Below the pieces are notes generated by a model, which saw only the letters and a program-made list of their open reading frames with translations, ran no database searches and was not told the DNA's origin. A program made the position numbers and the translations under genes. A DNA stretch of 5,633 nucleotides, taken from Methylobacterium sp. Lineage in GTDB: Bacteria; Pseudomonadota; Alphaproteobacteria; Rhizobiales; Beijerinckiaceae. The stretch covers positions 1 through 5,633 of the forward strand of contig JADCCH010000026.1 in NCBI GenBank assembly GCA_020252865.1, given 5' to 3'. Below are positions 1 through 5,633 of this stretch, piece by piece; within the stretch, counting starts at the first letter, position 1, and every line of letters begins with the position of its first letter.

Positions 1-468
1 CATCAGGGCATCCCGCGTGGCCGCGCGGCGAATGCCCCCTCGCCCGAGCGCGGGATCGTAGCGCCGCTCGATGCGGTTGAGCTGGCCTTCCCGCGACACA
101 GCCGCAAGATGCACGAGACCCACGGGCTTTACGGCCGAGCCGCCACCGGGGCCGGCCACGCCGGTAATCGCCACCGCGAGCCCCGCGCCCGACGCTTTCA
201 GGGCGCCCTCGGCCATCGCCGCGGCCACCTCGGCCGAAACCGCGCCATGCGCCGCGATCAGCGCCTCGGGCACGCCGAGCATCGCCGCCTTCGCCGCGTT
301 CGAATAGGTGATGAAGCCGCGATCTACGACATCCGAAGAGCCGGCAATGGCCGTGAGGCTCATCATGACCATCCCGCCCGTGCAGCTTTCCGCCGTGGCG
401 ATGGTCAGGCCCGCCTTGCGGGCCTTGGCCAGCACGGCGCGAGAGAGAGCGGGCAGGGAGCGGCTCAT
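1..468 (-). CDS. pncC: CinA C-terminal-domain protein (NMN deamidase, PncC-like), 3' end cut by window edge
   Basis: The reverse strand encodes 156 residues from the ATG at 466-468, still open at position 1. Near the N-terminus is TAESCTGG (residues 25-32), then GFITYSNAAK (51-60) and ITGVAGPGGGS (101-111), the three conserved blocks of the CinA C-terminal domain. Stand-alone members of this family hydrolyse nicotinamide mononucleotide to nicotinate mononucleotide and ammonia in the cytoplasm, recycling NAD breakdown products. The conserved Ser28 and Lys60 fall in blocks associated with the active site. Stand-alone proteins are about 160-170 residues, so only some ten residues and the stop should be missing. 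There is no N-terminal molybdopterin-binding-like domain, because ispDF ends 10 bp upstream. The spacing and shared strand suggest co-transcription with ispDF. The RBS is weak. The family is confident; the enzymatic role is inferred from family knowledge. Confidence 0.9.
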   Translation of the reverse strand, partial: MSRSLPALSRAVLAKARKAGLTIATAESCTGGMVMMSLTAIAGSSDVVDRGFITYSNAAKAAMLGVPEALIAAHGAVSAEVAAAMAEGALKASGAGLAVAITGVAGPGGGSAVKPVGLVHLAAVSREGQLNRIERRYDPALGRGGIRRAATRDALM

Positions 469-478
469 GCCCCGGAAT

Positions 479-1669
479 TCAGCCTGAAAAGAGAACCGTG
501 GCAACCGCCATGGCCGCGATGCCCTCGCGACGCCCGGCGAAGCCGAGCTTCTCGTTTGTCGTGGCCTTCACGCCCACCGCTTCCGGCGGGAGGCCGAGCA
601 CCGTCCCGATCGCCGCGGCAATCGCCGCGCGATGCGGTCCGACCTTCGGCGCCTCGCAGATCAATGTACCATCGACATTGAGGATGCGCCCGCCGCGCGA
701 TTCGACACGCGCGCGCGCATTCTCGAGGAACAAGCGGGAAGGCGCGCCTTTCCAGCGCGGATCGGAAGGCGGAAAATGCTGGCCGATATCGCCATCGCCA
801 ATCGTGCCGAGCAGCGCATCGGTGATCGCATGCATCAGCGGATCGGCATCGGAATGGCCGAGCAGCGCGCGTTCGTGAGGGATCGCGACGCCCCCGAGGG
901 TCACATGGTCGCCATCGGTGAAGGCGTGGACATCATAGCCGAGGCCGGTGCGGACAAGAGGCTCGGGCGCCCCCAGATGCATCCTGGCCCGGGCGAGATC
1001 CGCTTCCAGCGTGATCTTGAAGAGGCTGTCATCGCCCTCGAAGGTCGCGACACGCTGGCCATTGGCCAGCATCAGCCCGGCATCATCGGTGAAATCGAAC
1101 CGCCCATTCTCGGCCATCGCGCGATGCGCCGCGAGAATCGGCCCGAAGCGGAAGGATTGCGGGGTCTGCACCACGCGCAGCTTTGCCCGGTCCGGATTGC
1201 CGGCAAGCCCGCCCGCAGCATCGATCTCCGCCACGGTGTCCACCACTGGCAGAACGGGCATCGCCGCACCCCCGGCCTGCGCCGCGAGGATCGCGCGGAG
1301 CACCACCAGTTCACTGAGAAAGGGGCGCGCGGCATCATGAACAAGCACGATTCCGTCCGCCGGAAATTCCGCCGCGGCAAGCAGTTCGAGGCCGTTGCGA
1401 ACCGAAGCCTGTCGGGTTTCGCCACCGGGCGCGCGGAAGGCGCGATCATCCTTCAGGCCCGACGCGGCCAGCGCCTCCCCATAGAAAGCGGCATGATCCG
1501 GATGCGTGACGGTGATGATCGGTCCGATGGCGGAAATGGATGCGGCACGCGCCATGAGATGCGAGAGGACCGGCTTGCCAAGCAGAGGGCGATATTGCTT
1601 CGGCGCTCCGCGGAGTCGCGTGCCATGTCCGGCCGCGACAATGATCAGAGCCGCCTTGCGATCCGCCAT
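479..1669 (-). CDS. ispDF: Bifunctional IspD-IspF: MEP cytidylyltransferase / MEcPP synthase
   Basis: This fused enzyme catalyses two non-consecutive steps of the MEP isoprenoid pathway in the cytoplasm: CTP + MEP to CDP-ME (IspD), and CDP-ME 2-phosphate to MEcPP + CMP (IspF). The protein has 396 residues counted from the ATG at 1669. IspD spans about 1-232, with AAGHGTRLRGAPKQY (Arg18 and Lys24 in the nucleotide-binding loop), VHDAARP (110-116), VVQTPQSF, FTDDA and Lys218 in FKIT. IspF spans about 238-396, with GYDVHAF (metal ligands Asp246 and His248), GHSDADPLMHAITDALLG (third ligand His280), DIGQHFPPSD, ICEAPKVGPH and KATTNEKLGFAGRREG. The linker between domains is only a few residues. 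Fused IspDF is common in alphaproteobacteria. An in-frame ATG lies two codons upstream at 1675; 1669 is preferred because the purine-rich RBS sits six bases before it but abuts 1675. No key residue is missing. It is probably the first gene of a leftward operon with the pncC-like gene. Confidence 0.96.
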   Translation of the reverse strand: MADRKAALIIVAAGHGTRLRGAPKQYRPLLGKPVLSHLMARAASISAIGPIITVTHPDHAAFYGEALAASGLKDDRAFRAPGGETRQASVRNGLELLAAAEFPADGIVLVHDAARPFLSELVVLRAILAAQAGGAAMPVLPVVDTVAEIDAAGGLAGNPDRAKLRVVQTPQSFRFGPILAAHRAMAENGRFDFTDDAGLMLANGQRVATFEGDDSLFKITLEADLARARMHLGAPEPLVRTGLGYDVHAFTDGDHVTLGGVAIPHERALLGHSDADPLMHAITDALLGTIGDGDIGQHFPPSDPRWKGAPSRLFLENARARVESRGGRILNVDGTLICEAPKVGPHRAAIAAAIGTVLGLPPEAVGVKATTNEKLGFAGRREGIAAMAVATVLFSG

Positions 1670-1675
1670 CGCCAT

Positions 1676-1682
1676 CCCCCTT
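1676..1682 (-). promoter_or_regulatory. Ribosome binding site of ispDF that decides its start
   Basis: On the reverse strand this reads AAGGGGG, followed by ATGGCG and then ATG. The Shine-Dalgarno-like run touches the first ATG (1675) with no spacer but is six bases from the second (1667-1669), an ideal distance. The second ATG is therefore the likelier start, giving a protein beginning MADRKAAL. Confidence 0.6.
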
Positions 1683-1694
1683 GGTTACTGCATC

Positions 1695-1723
1695 GTTTCA
1701 TCGGGGCCGGGGCCTTTTGTCAA
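1695..1723 (-). promoter_or_regulatory. Candidate sigma-70-type promoter for ispDF
   Basis: On the reverse strand a perfect TTGACA (1718-1723) is followed, after a 17-base spacer that includes a doubled GGCCCC, by TGAAAC (1695-1700). That is a poor -10, matching TATAAT at three of six positions. The location, about 25-50 bases before the ispDF start, is suitable and would give a short leader. The assignment rests mainly on the perfect -35 and the position. Confidence 0.35.
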
Positions 1724-1779
1724 TCCGTGCATCCCGCCTTTCGCAAGAAAGTGGAAAAAGCTTTCATTATGCGTCACTT

Positions 1780-1792
1780 GCCGGTATCCGGC
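1780..1792. repeat. Perfect 13-bp inverted repeat in the divergent intergenic region
   Basis: The sequence gccggtatccggc is two perfectly complementary 5-base arms around TAT. It lies between the two divergent genes, where an operator would be useful. Arms made only of G and C can arise by chance in DNA of this composition, and no regulator can be named for it. Confidence 0.35.
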
Positions 1793-1855
1793 TGCGGATG
1801 AACGGAACGAGTTGCCGCTCGGCATTCGCGCCGAGGATCGCAGAATCATCGTAAT

Positions 1856-1870
1856 GCCTGTTTTATAGGC
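1856..1870 (+). other. Small stem-loop immediately upstream of dusB
   Basis: The sequence gcctgttttataggc can fold as a 6-bp stem (GCCTGT with ATAGGC, including one G-U pair) around a TTT loop. It ends 12 bases before the dusB ATG, covering or flanking the place where an RBS would be; only a weak CTGAG lies between stem and start. It may affect translation initiation, or it may be a dyad in DNA or chance. Confidence 0.3.
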
Positions 1871-1882
1871 AATCTGAGTATC

Positions 1883-2893
1883 ATGGTCGCATTCCTGTCG
1901 ATTGGAAGGCATGCCTTGCCGGGACGCGCGGTGCTCGCGCCGATGTCTGGCGTGACGGATCATGCCTTCCGAAAGATCGCCGAGGATTTCGGTGCCGGCA
2001 TGGTTGTGAGCGAAATGGTCGCAGCCGACCGCCTCGCAGCCGGCGAGGAAGAAGCGCGCCTGCGCGCCGAGGGCGGCGGTCTTCGCCTGCATGTGGTGCA
2101 GCTCGCGGGCTGCACGCCGGACGCCATGGCCGAGGGGGCCCGCGTGGCTGAGGCCTCCGGTGCCGATGTCATTGACATCAACATGGGTTGCCCGGCGAAA
2201 CGGGTGGTCAACGGCTGGTCGGGCTCGGCGCTGATGCGTGATCTCGATCATGCGGAAAGTCTGATTGCCGCCGTGAAAGGCGCCGTTTCCGTACCCGTCA
2301 CGCTGAAAATGCGTCTTGGATGGGACCATGCGAGCCTCAACGCTCCCGAACTCGCGCGGCGGGCCGAGGCGCATGGCCTTGCGCTCATCACGGTGCATGG
2401 GCGCACCCGCCAGCAATTCTACAAGGGGCAGGCGGATTGGGGGGCGCTTGAGCGCGTCCGTGCGGCGATTTCTCTCCCCTTGCTGGTGAATGGCGACATC
2501 GAAACGGCTGAGCATGCCCTTGAAGCCCTGCGCCTCTCCGGCGCGGATGGCGTGATGATCGGCCGCGCAAGCCTTGGCCGGCCCTGGCTCGTCGGCGAGA
2601 TCGCCGCTGCGCTGGATGGCTGCGAGAAGCCCTGTTTCGCCCCCGAAAAGCTCGCGGAAGCGGCAATATCGCATTACGATTTCCTGCTGGGAACCATGGG
2701 CGAGGCGCATGGCATCCGCCACGCGCGCAAGCATGTCGCGGCCTATGCCGAAGAGGCCGTGCGGCGCGGCGCCACCCCTGATCGCGCCCAAATGGCCGAT
2801 GCCCTGACCAGCCATGACCCCGCTTTCGTGCGGGCCTTCCTGCGCGAAAGCTTTCTTTCCATCGCATCCGGCGTGGTTCGGGAGGCGGCCTGA
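1883..2893 (+). CDS. dusB: tRNA-dihydrouridine synthase DusB (NifR3)
   Basis: This FMN-dependent enzyme uses NADPH to reduce specific uridines in the tRNA D-loop to dihydrouridine. The 336-residue protein has an N-terminal TIM barrel and a C-terminal helical domain, close to the roughly 320 residues of E. coli DusB. Visible motifs are VLAPMSGVTD (17-26, FMN phosphate and flavin contacts), VVQLAG (71-76), DINMGCPAKRVVN (98-110) with the catalytic Cys103, TLKMRLGWD (140-148) with Lys142, VHGRTRQQFYKG (171-182) with His172, LVNGDI (201-206), and GVMIGRASLGRPW (223-235). The start is fixed well: upstream in frame there is no ATG, GTG or TTG back to a stop at 1799-1801, and the next Met lies inside the APM motif. 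The RBS is weak. In alphaproteobacteria this gene (historically nifR3) heads the ntrBC operon, and here its stop overlaps the ntrB start by one base. Confidence 0.96.
   Translation: MVAFLSIGRHALPGRAVLAPMSGVTDHAFRKIAEDFGAGMVVSEMVAADRLAAGEEEARLRAEGGGLRLHVVQLAGCTPDAMAEGARVAEASGADVIDINMGCPAKRVVNGWSGSALMRDLDHAESLIAAVKGAVSVPVTLKMRLGWDHASLNAPELARRAEAHGLALITVHGRTRQQFYKGQADWGALERVRAAISLPLLVNGDIETAEHALEALRLSGADGVMIGRASLGRPWLVGEIAAALDGCEKPCFAPEKLAEAAISHYDFLLGTMGEAHGIRHARKHVAAYAEEAVRRGATPDRAQMADALTSHDPAFVRAFLRESFLSIASGVVREAA
2880..2885 (+). promoter_or_regulatory. Ribosome binding site of ntrB within the dusB end
   Basis: GGGAGG lies in the last codons of dusB, seven bases before the ATG at 2893. The dusB stop and ntrB start share a base (TGATG), so translational coupling is likely. 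This supports the ntrB start at 2893. Confidence 0.75.
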
Positions 2894-3966
2894 TGAGCAT
2901 CCGCAACCTCATCGACGCGGTACCGATGCCCGTGATCGAAGTCGATGCGAGGAACCGCATCCGCTCGGCCAATACGGCCGCCGAACAGCTGCTCGGCGCG
3001 GGCCGCGAGCGTCTGCGCGAACGCACGCTTCCGGAATGGTTGCCGCCCGGTTCGCCGCTGATGCTGCTCGTCGATCATGTCCGGGATCACGGTGGCAGCG
3101 TGACCGAATATGGCATAGACCTTTCCACGGGGAGGACGAAAAGCGACCAGCTTGTCGATGTTTACGCCGCGCCGTTGGGCGAGAATGCCGGCGATCTCGT
3201 CCTCGTATTGCAGCCCCGGGCCATCATGGACAAGATGAACCGTCACCTCACGCATCGCGATTCCGTGCGCTCCGTGGGTGCCATGGCCTCGATGCTGGCA
3301 CATGAAATCAAGAACCCGCTTTCCGGCATCCGCGGTGCGGCGCAGCTGCTGGAAGGCTCACTGCCGGAGGTGGAAAAGCCGCTTTCAACGCTCATCCGGT
3401 CGGAAGTGGACCGCATCGTCCGCCTCGTCGAGCGGTTCGAGGTGTTTTCGGATGGACGGCCGCTGCCGCTCTCGCCGGTGAACATCCACGAGGTGCTGGA
3501 TCATGTGATGCGCCTCGCACAAACCGGCTTTGGCCGGCAGATCTCGTTCCGGCCGGATTTCGACCCCTCGCTGCCGACCATCGCAGGCAATCGCGATCGC
3601 CTCATCCAGGCCGTGCTGAACCTCGTGAAGAACGCCGCGGAAGCCATCGGGCCCGACCATCCCGAGGGTCGCATCCTCATGACGACAGCCTTTCGGCCCG
3701 GCGTCTCGGTGCAGGTGCCCTCGAGCGGCCGGCGCGTCTCGCTCCCCTTCTAAGTCTGCGTGATCTACAATGGCCCGGGCATTCCCGAAAACCTGATGCC
3801 GCATCTGTTCGAGCCCTTCGTCACCAGCAAGGCGACGGGAACTGGCCTCGGTCTTGCTTTGGTGGCGAAGGTCGTCAGCGACCATGGCGGGGTGATCGAG
3901 TGCGAGCGCCTGCGGGGTCAAACGGTGTTCCGCATGCTCTTCCCCATCCGCAAGGAGAGGGACTAG
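2893..3966 (+). pseudogene. ntrB: Nitrogen regulation histidine kinase NtrB, interrupted by an in-frame TAA at 3751-3753
   Basis: NtrB is the cytoplasmic kinase/phosphatase that, under PII control in studied bacteria, phosphorylates NtrC. The frame spans 357 sense positions, close to the 349 residues of E. coli NtrB. A PAS-type sensor occupies about 1-110 (VPMPVIEVDARNRIRSAN), the dimerisation/His domain about 120-190 with AHEIKNPL (phosphoacceptor His137), and the ATPase domain about 195-357 with the N box NLVKNAAEA (243-251), F box LFEPF (305-309) and G2 box GTGLGLAL (316-323). Codon 287 is TAA where GAA (Glu) would fit. The frame does not shift: the next codons give VCVI, then the G1 box. 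There Tyr292 (TAC) replaces the Asp of DNGPG that contacts adenine. The predicted product is 286 residues, without the G1, F and G2 boxes. A GTG at 3760 is in frame but has no RBS, so reinitiation is unlikely. Everything else looks conserved, so the lesion is recent or an error in the sequence. Confidence 0.9.
3751..3768 (+). other. Paired lesions in ntrB: nonsense codon and G1-box Asp-to-Tyr
   Basis: Codon 287 (3751-3753) is TAA and codon 292 (3766-3768) is TAC. Family expectation at these positions is an acidic or other sense residue (GAA fits by one base) and the invariant Asp (GAC fits by one base). Both would be G-to-T changes at first codon positions, 15 bases apart, with intact coding between and around them. 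Confidence 0.8.
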
Positions 3967-3980
3967 GATCGCCATGGGTC

Positions 3981-4017
3981 GCTGAGGCTATCCACCGGTG
4001 CCGCGATGCGGCTCAGC
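3981..4017 (+). other. Possible stem-loops between ntrB and ntrC
   Basis: The 86-bp gap between the ntrB stop and the ntrC start holds complementary arms GCTGAG (3981-3986) and CTCAGC (4012-4017). Within it is a tighter hairpin, GCCGC-GAT-GCGGC (4000-4012), which competes for one base. No T-run follows, so this does not look like an intrinsic terminator. It may be a minor mRNA structure between co-transcribed genes. Confidence 0.3.
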
Positions 4018-4037
4018 CGGGGAGCATGACAAGAAGC

Positions 4038-4042
4038 GAGGG
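4038..4042 (+). promoter_or_regulatory. Likely ribosome binding site of ntrC
   Basis: GAGGG ends ten bases before the ATG at 4053. The alternative in-frame ATG at 4026 has GGGGAG only one base before it, too close to work well, and it would add nine residues (MTRSEGQNA) not expected in front of a receiver domain. Confidence 0.5.
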
Positions 4043-4052
4043 CCAGAACGCG

Positions 4053-5540
4053 ATGGCGCGGACGATCCTTGTGGCGGATGATGATCTGGCAATCCGGACC
4101 GTCGTCAGTCAGGCACTCACCCGGGCGGGATACGATGTCCGGGCCACCGGCAGCGCCCATGTCCTCTCGCGATGGGTGGAAGCCGGCGAAGGCGATCTCG
4201 TGATCACCGATGTGGTGATGCCCGACGAGAACATCTTCGAGCTCCTGCCGCGCATGAAGTCCGCGCGCCCGCAATTGCCCATCGTCGTGATGAGCGCGCA
4301 GAATACCTTCATGACCGCCATCCGCGCCTCAGAGCGCGGGGCCTATGAATATCTGCCCAAACCCTTCGATCTCGACCAGCTGATCCGCATCGTGGGCCGC
4401 GCGCTGGCCGGCACGGAAATGCGCGAGGCCACGCCCGCCACCATCCCCGCCGCGACGCCCAAGGCGCCGCAGGAGGAGATTCCGCTCGTCGGCCGTTCCA
4501 GTGCGATGCAGGATGTCTACCGGGTGCTGGCCCGCCTGATGAACACCGACCTCACGGTGCTCATCACCGGTGAAAGCGGCACCGGCAAGGAACTGGTGGC
4601 GCGCGCGCTGCATGATTTCGGTCGTCGCCGCAAGGGGCCGTTCGTGGCTATCAACATGGCCGCAATCCCGCGCGACCTGATCGAGAGCGAACTTTTCGGC
4701 CACGAGAAGGGCGCCTTCACGGGCGCGAACCAGCGCAGCCAGGGCCGCTTCGAGCAGGCCGAAAGCGGCACGCTCTTCCTCGACGAGATCGGCGACATGC
4801 CGATGGAGGCGCAGACCCGCCTGCTGCGCGTGCTCCAGCAGGGCGAATACATGACCGTTGGCGGGCGCACGCCGATCAAGACCGATGTGCGCATCGCCGC
4901 GGCCACCAACAAGGATCTCGTGGGGCTGATCGAGAAGGGGCTTTTCCGCGAGGATCTCTATTACCGCCTTTCCGTGGTGCCGATCCGCCTGCCGCCGCTG
5001 CGCGAGCGCCTCGGCGATGTGCCGGATCTCGTTCGCCACTTCCTGAAGCTCGCCGAGGAGGAGGGCCTGCCGCGCAAGACCGTGGATGCCGCGGGCATGG
5101 AACGTCTGAAGCGTCATGACTGGCCGGGCAATATCCGCGAACTCGAGAACCTCGTGCGCCGTCTCGCAGCCCTTCACCCCGATGAGGTGATCGCCGCGCA
5201 GGCGATCGAGGGCGAGCTTTCCGTGGTGCGCCGCTCCGCGCCGCGCATTGTCGAGCCCAAGGCCATGGAGGCGCAACTCGCGCCCGCCACGGGGGAAGGC
5301 TTCGAGGGCTTTCTGCGCAACCATCTCAAGAGCTATTTCGCGCGCTTCGGTGACGAACTCCCGCCTCCCGGCCTCTATGAGCGCCTGCTGGTGGAATTCG
5401 AGCGCCCGCTGGTGGCAGCGGCCTTGGCGGCCACCAATGGCAACCAGGTGCGCGCGGCGGATCTCCTCGGCCTCAACCGGAACACCCTGCGCAAGAAGAT
5501 CCGCGAACTGGGCATCCGCATGACCAGCGCCATTGGCTGA
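4053..5540 (+). CDS. ntrC: Nitrogen regulation response regulator NtrC (sigma-54 activator)
   Basis: NtrC is phosphorylated by NtrB and, as an oligomer bound at enhancers, uses ATP to remodel sigma-54 RNA polymerase and switch on nitrogen-scavenging genes. The 495-residue protein has three parts. The receiver (about 3-120) has acidic DDD 9-11, phosphoacceptor Asp53 in [11 protein letters not shown], Ser80 and Lys102. The AAA+ domain (about 143-375) has Walker A GESGTGKE (172-179), GAFTGA (219-224, the sigma-54 contact loop), Walker [11 protein letters not shown] (238-247), sensor I ATN (283-285), Arg298 and Arg304 in FREDLYYRL, and [10 protein letters not shown] (356-365). The C-terminal Fis-type helix-turn-helix is at about 455-488 ([21 protein letters not shown]). 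All key residues are present. The frame stays open upstream to 3900 but that stretch overlaps ntrB; the start at 4053 puts ILVADDD at the normal position. It is probably co-transcribed with dusB and ntrB, whose stop codon may reduce its expression by polarity. Confidence 0.96.
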   Translation: MARTILVADDDLAIRTVVSQALTRAGYDVRATGSAHVLSRWVEAGEGDLVITDVVMPDENIFELLPRMKSARPQLPIVVMSAQNTFMTAIRASERGAYEYLPKPFDLDQLIRIVGRALAGTEMREATPATIPAATPKAPQEEIPLVGRSSAMQDVYRVLARLMNTDLTVLITGESGTGKELVARALHDFGRRRKGPFVAINMAAIPRDLIESELFGHEKGAFTGANQRSQGRFEQAESGTLFLDEIGDMPMEAQTRLLRVLQQGEYMTVGGRTPIKTDVRIAAATNKDLVGLIEKGLFREDLYYRLSVVPIRLPPLRERLGDVPDLVRHFLKLAEEEGLPRKTVDAAGMERLKRHDWPGNIRELENLVRRLAALHPDEVIAAQAIEGELSVVRRSAPRIVEPKAMEAQLAPATGEGFEGFLRNHLKSYFARFGDELPPPGLYERLLVEFERPLVAAALAATNGNQVRAADLLGLNRNTLRKKIRELGIRMTSAIG

Positions 5541-5633
5541 GCGAGCCGGTCACCGGGCCTCTGCCGGCAGACTTTCGCGGAGTGGCGGTGGCGCTCCTGC
5601 CGCTTGGCCCGAAAGTTGTCGCAATTCAACAAC
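5541..5633. other. Non-coding region after ntrC, rich in dyads
   Basis: No start codon with an RBS is seen here on the + strand, so the next gene (commonly ntrY in relatives) would start beyond the edge. CCGG-TCA-CCGG lies at 5546-5556. Long-range arms ACTTTCG (5571-5577) and CGAAAGT (5610-5616) enclose a possible inner CGG/CCG pairing (5578-5580 with 5600-5602). Arms GTTGT (5615-5619) and ACAAC (5629-5633) flank nine bases at the very edge. There is no T-run for an intrinsic terminator. These may be a leader, operator or weak termination signals. Confidence 0.4.

Larger units (their letters stand above)
1683..1882. promoter_or_regulatory. Divergent intergenic region between ispDF and dusB
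   Basis: About 200 bp separate the divergent ispDF and dusB starts. The region must contain promoters for both directions, since no other upstream space exists for either gene. It holds a locally A/T-rich tract (about 1745-1772) inside a GC-rich context, a TTGACA hexamer facing ispDF, a perfect 13-bp dyad at 1780-1792 and a small dyad just before dusB. I find no convincing -35/-10 pair facing dusB, no sigma-54 (TGGCAC-N5-TTGC) site and no plausible gene. Confidence 0.6.

Noticed and set aside
632..1801. Long + strand open frame (389 codons) opposite ispDF
   Set aside because: It is the shadow of ispDF in GC-rich DNA. Its translation is rich in Arg and shows no domain, while the opposite strand has complete IspD and IspF motifs.
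1769..1801. Ten-residue open frame in the intergenic region as a leader peptide
   Set aside because: It has no well-placed RBS, no runs of a regulatory amino acid and no following attenuator-like hairpin with a T-run.
1879..1884. TATCAT as a -10 element
   Set aside because: It overlaps the dusB start codon and has no -35 at the right distance, so it could not drive dusB from its own start.
1685..2815. Long - strand open frame (376 codons) opposite dusB and the intergenic region
   Set aside because: It is antisense to a clear dusB, has no recognisable motif, and its composition is typical of a reverse-complement shadow.
3760..3966. Separate small gene starting at GTG 3760, making NtrB a split kinase
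   Set aside because: There is no RBS before the GTG. The fragment is in the same frame as ntrB, starts inside the ATPase domain just before the G1 box, and has a damaged G1 box.
3900..4052. N-terminal extension of ntrC to an ATG at 3900
   Set aside because: The first part overlaps the 3' end of ntrB in another frame, and the extra 51 residues precede a receiver domain that normally starts at ILVADDD. An RBS-like GAGGG supports 4053.
4329..5324. Long - strand open frame (331 codons) opposite ntrC
   Set aside because: It is antisense to an unambiguous AAA+ domain with all motifs, and shows no domain of its own.

Overview
This is an ordinary core-genome segment from a high-GC alphaproteobacterium, most likely of the Sphingomonadales. 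The evidence is the fused IspD-IspF enzyme, the dusB (nifR3)-ntrB-ntrC gene order, and the alphaproteobacterial character of the NtrC receiver (a VVMPDEN segment after the phosphoacceptor Asp, then [28 protein letters not shown]). The order-level assignment is an inference from protein character, not from a search. I see no tRNA, rRNA, CRISPR array, insertion sequence or phage gene.

Layout: the left third (1-1669) is read leftwards. ispDF (two steps of the MEP isoprenoid pathway) is followed after 10 bp by a stand-alone CinA C-terminal-domain gene (NMN deamidase type, pncC-like) that runs off the left edge. A divergent intergenic region of about 200 bp (1683-1882) holds a good RBS and a plausible promoter for ispDF, plus small inverted repeats. 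Rightwards from 1883 come dusB (tRNA dihydrouridine synthase), ntrB (nitrogen-sensing histidine kinase, start codon overlapping the dusB stop by one base) and ntrC (sigma-54-dependent response regulator). The last 93 bp after ntrC are non-coding and rich in dyads. In related genomes ntrY-ntrX commonly follow, but no start of ntrY is visible here.

How the genes work together: dusB-ntrB-ntrC is a classical operon. NtrB senses nitrogen status (through PII in known systems) and phosphorylates NtrC, which activates sigma-54 promoters. ispDF and pncC are housekeeping neighbours with no evident mechanistic link to it.

The one striking anomaly is in ntrB. The frame is intact from 2893 to 3966 but is interrupted by an in-frame TAA at 3751-3753, where the context suggests a GAA Glu codon. 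Five codons later the G1 box, expected to read DNGPG, reads YNGPG (TAC where GAC is expected). Both differences look like G-to-T changes at first codon positions, 15 bases apart, in an otherwise well-preserved gene. Either alone should disable the kinase. ntrC downstream is full length with every key motif. This is a recent double lesion (pseudogene) or a local sequence error. I found no evidence for a new multi-gene system.
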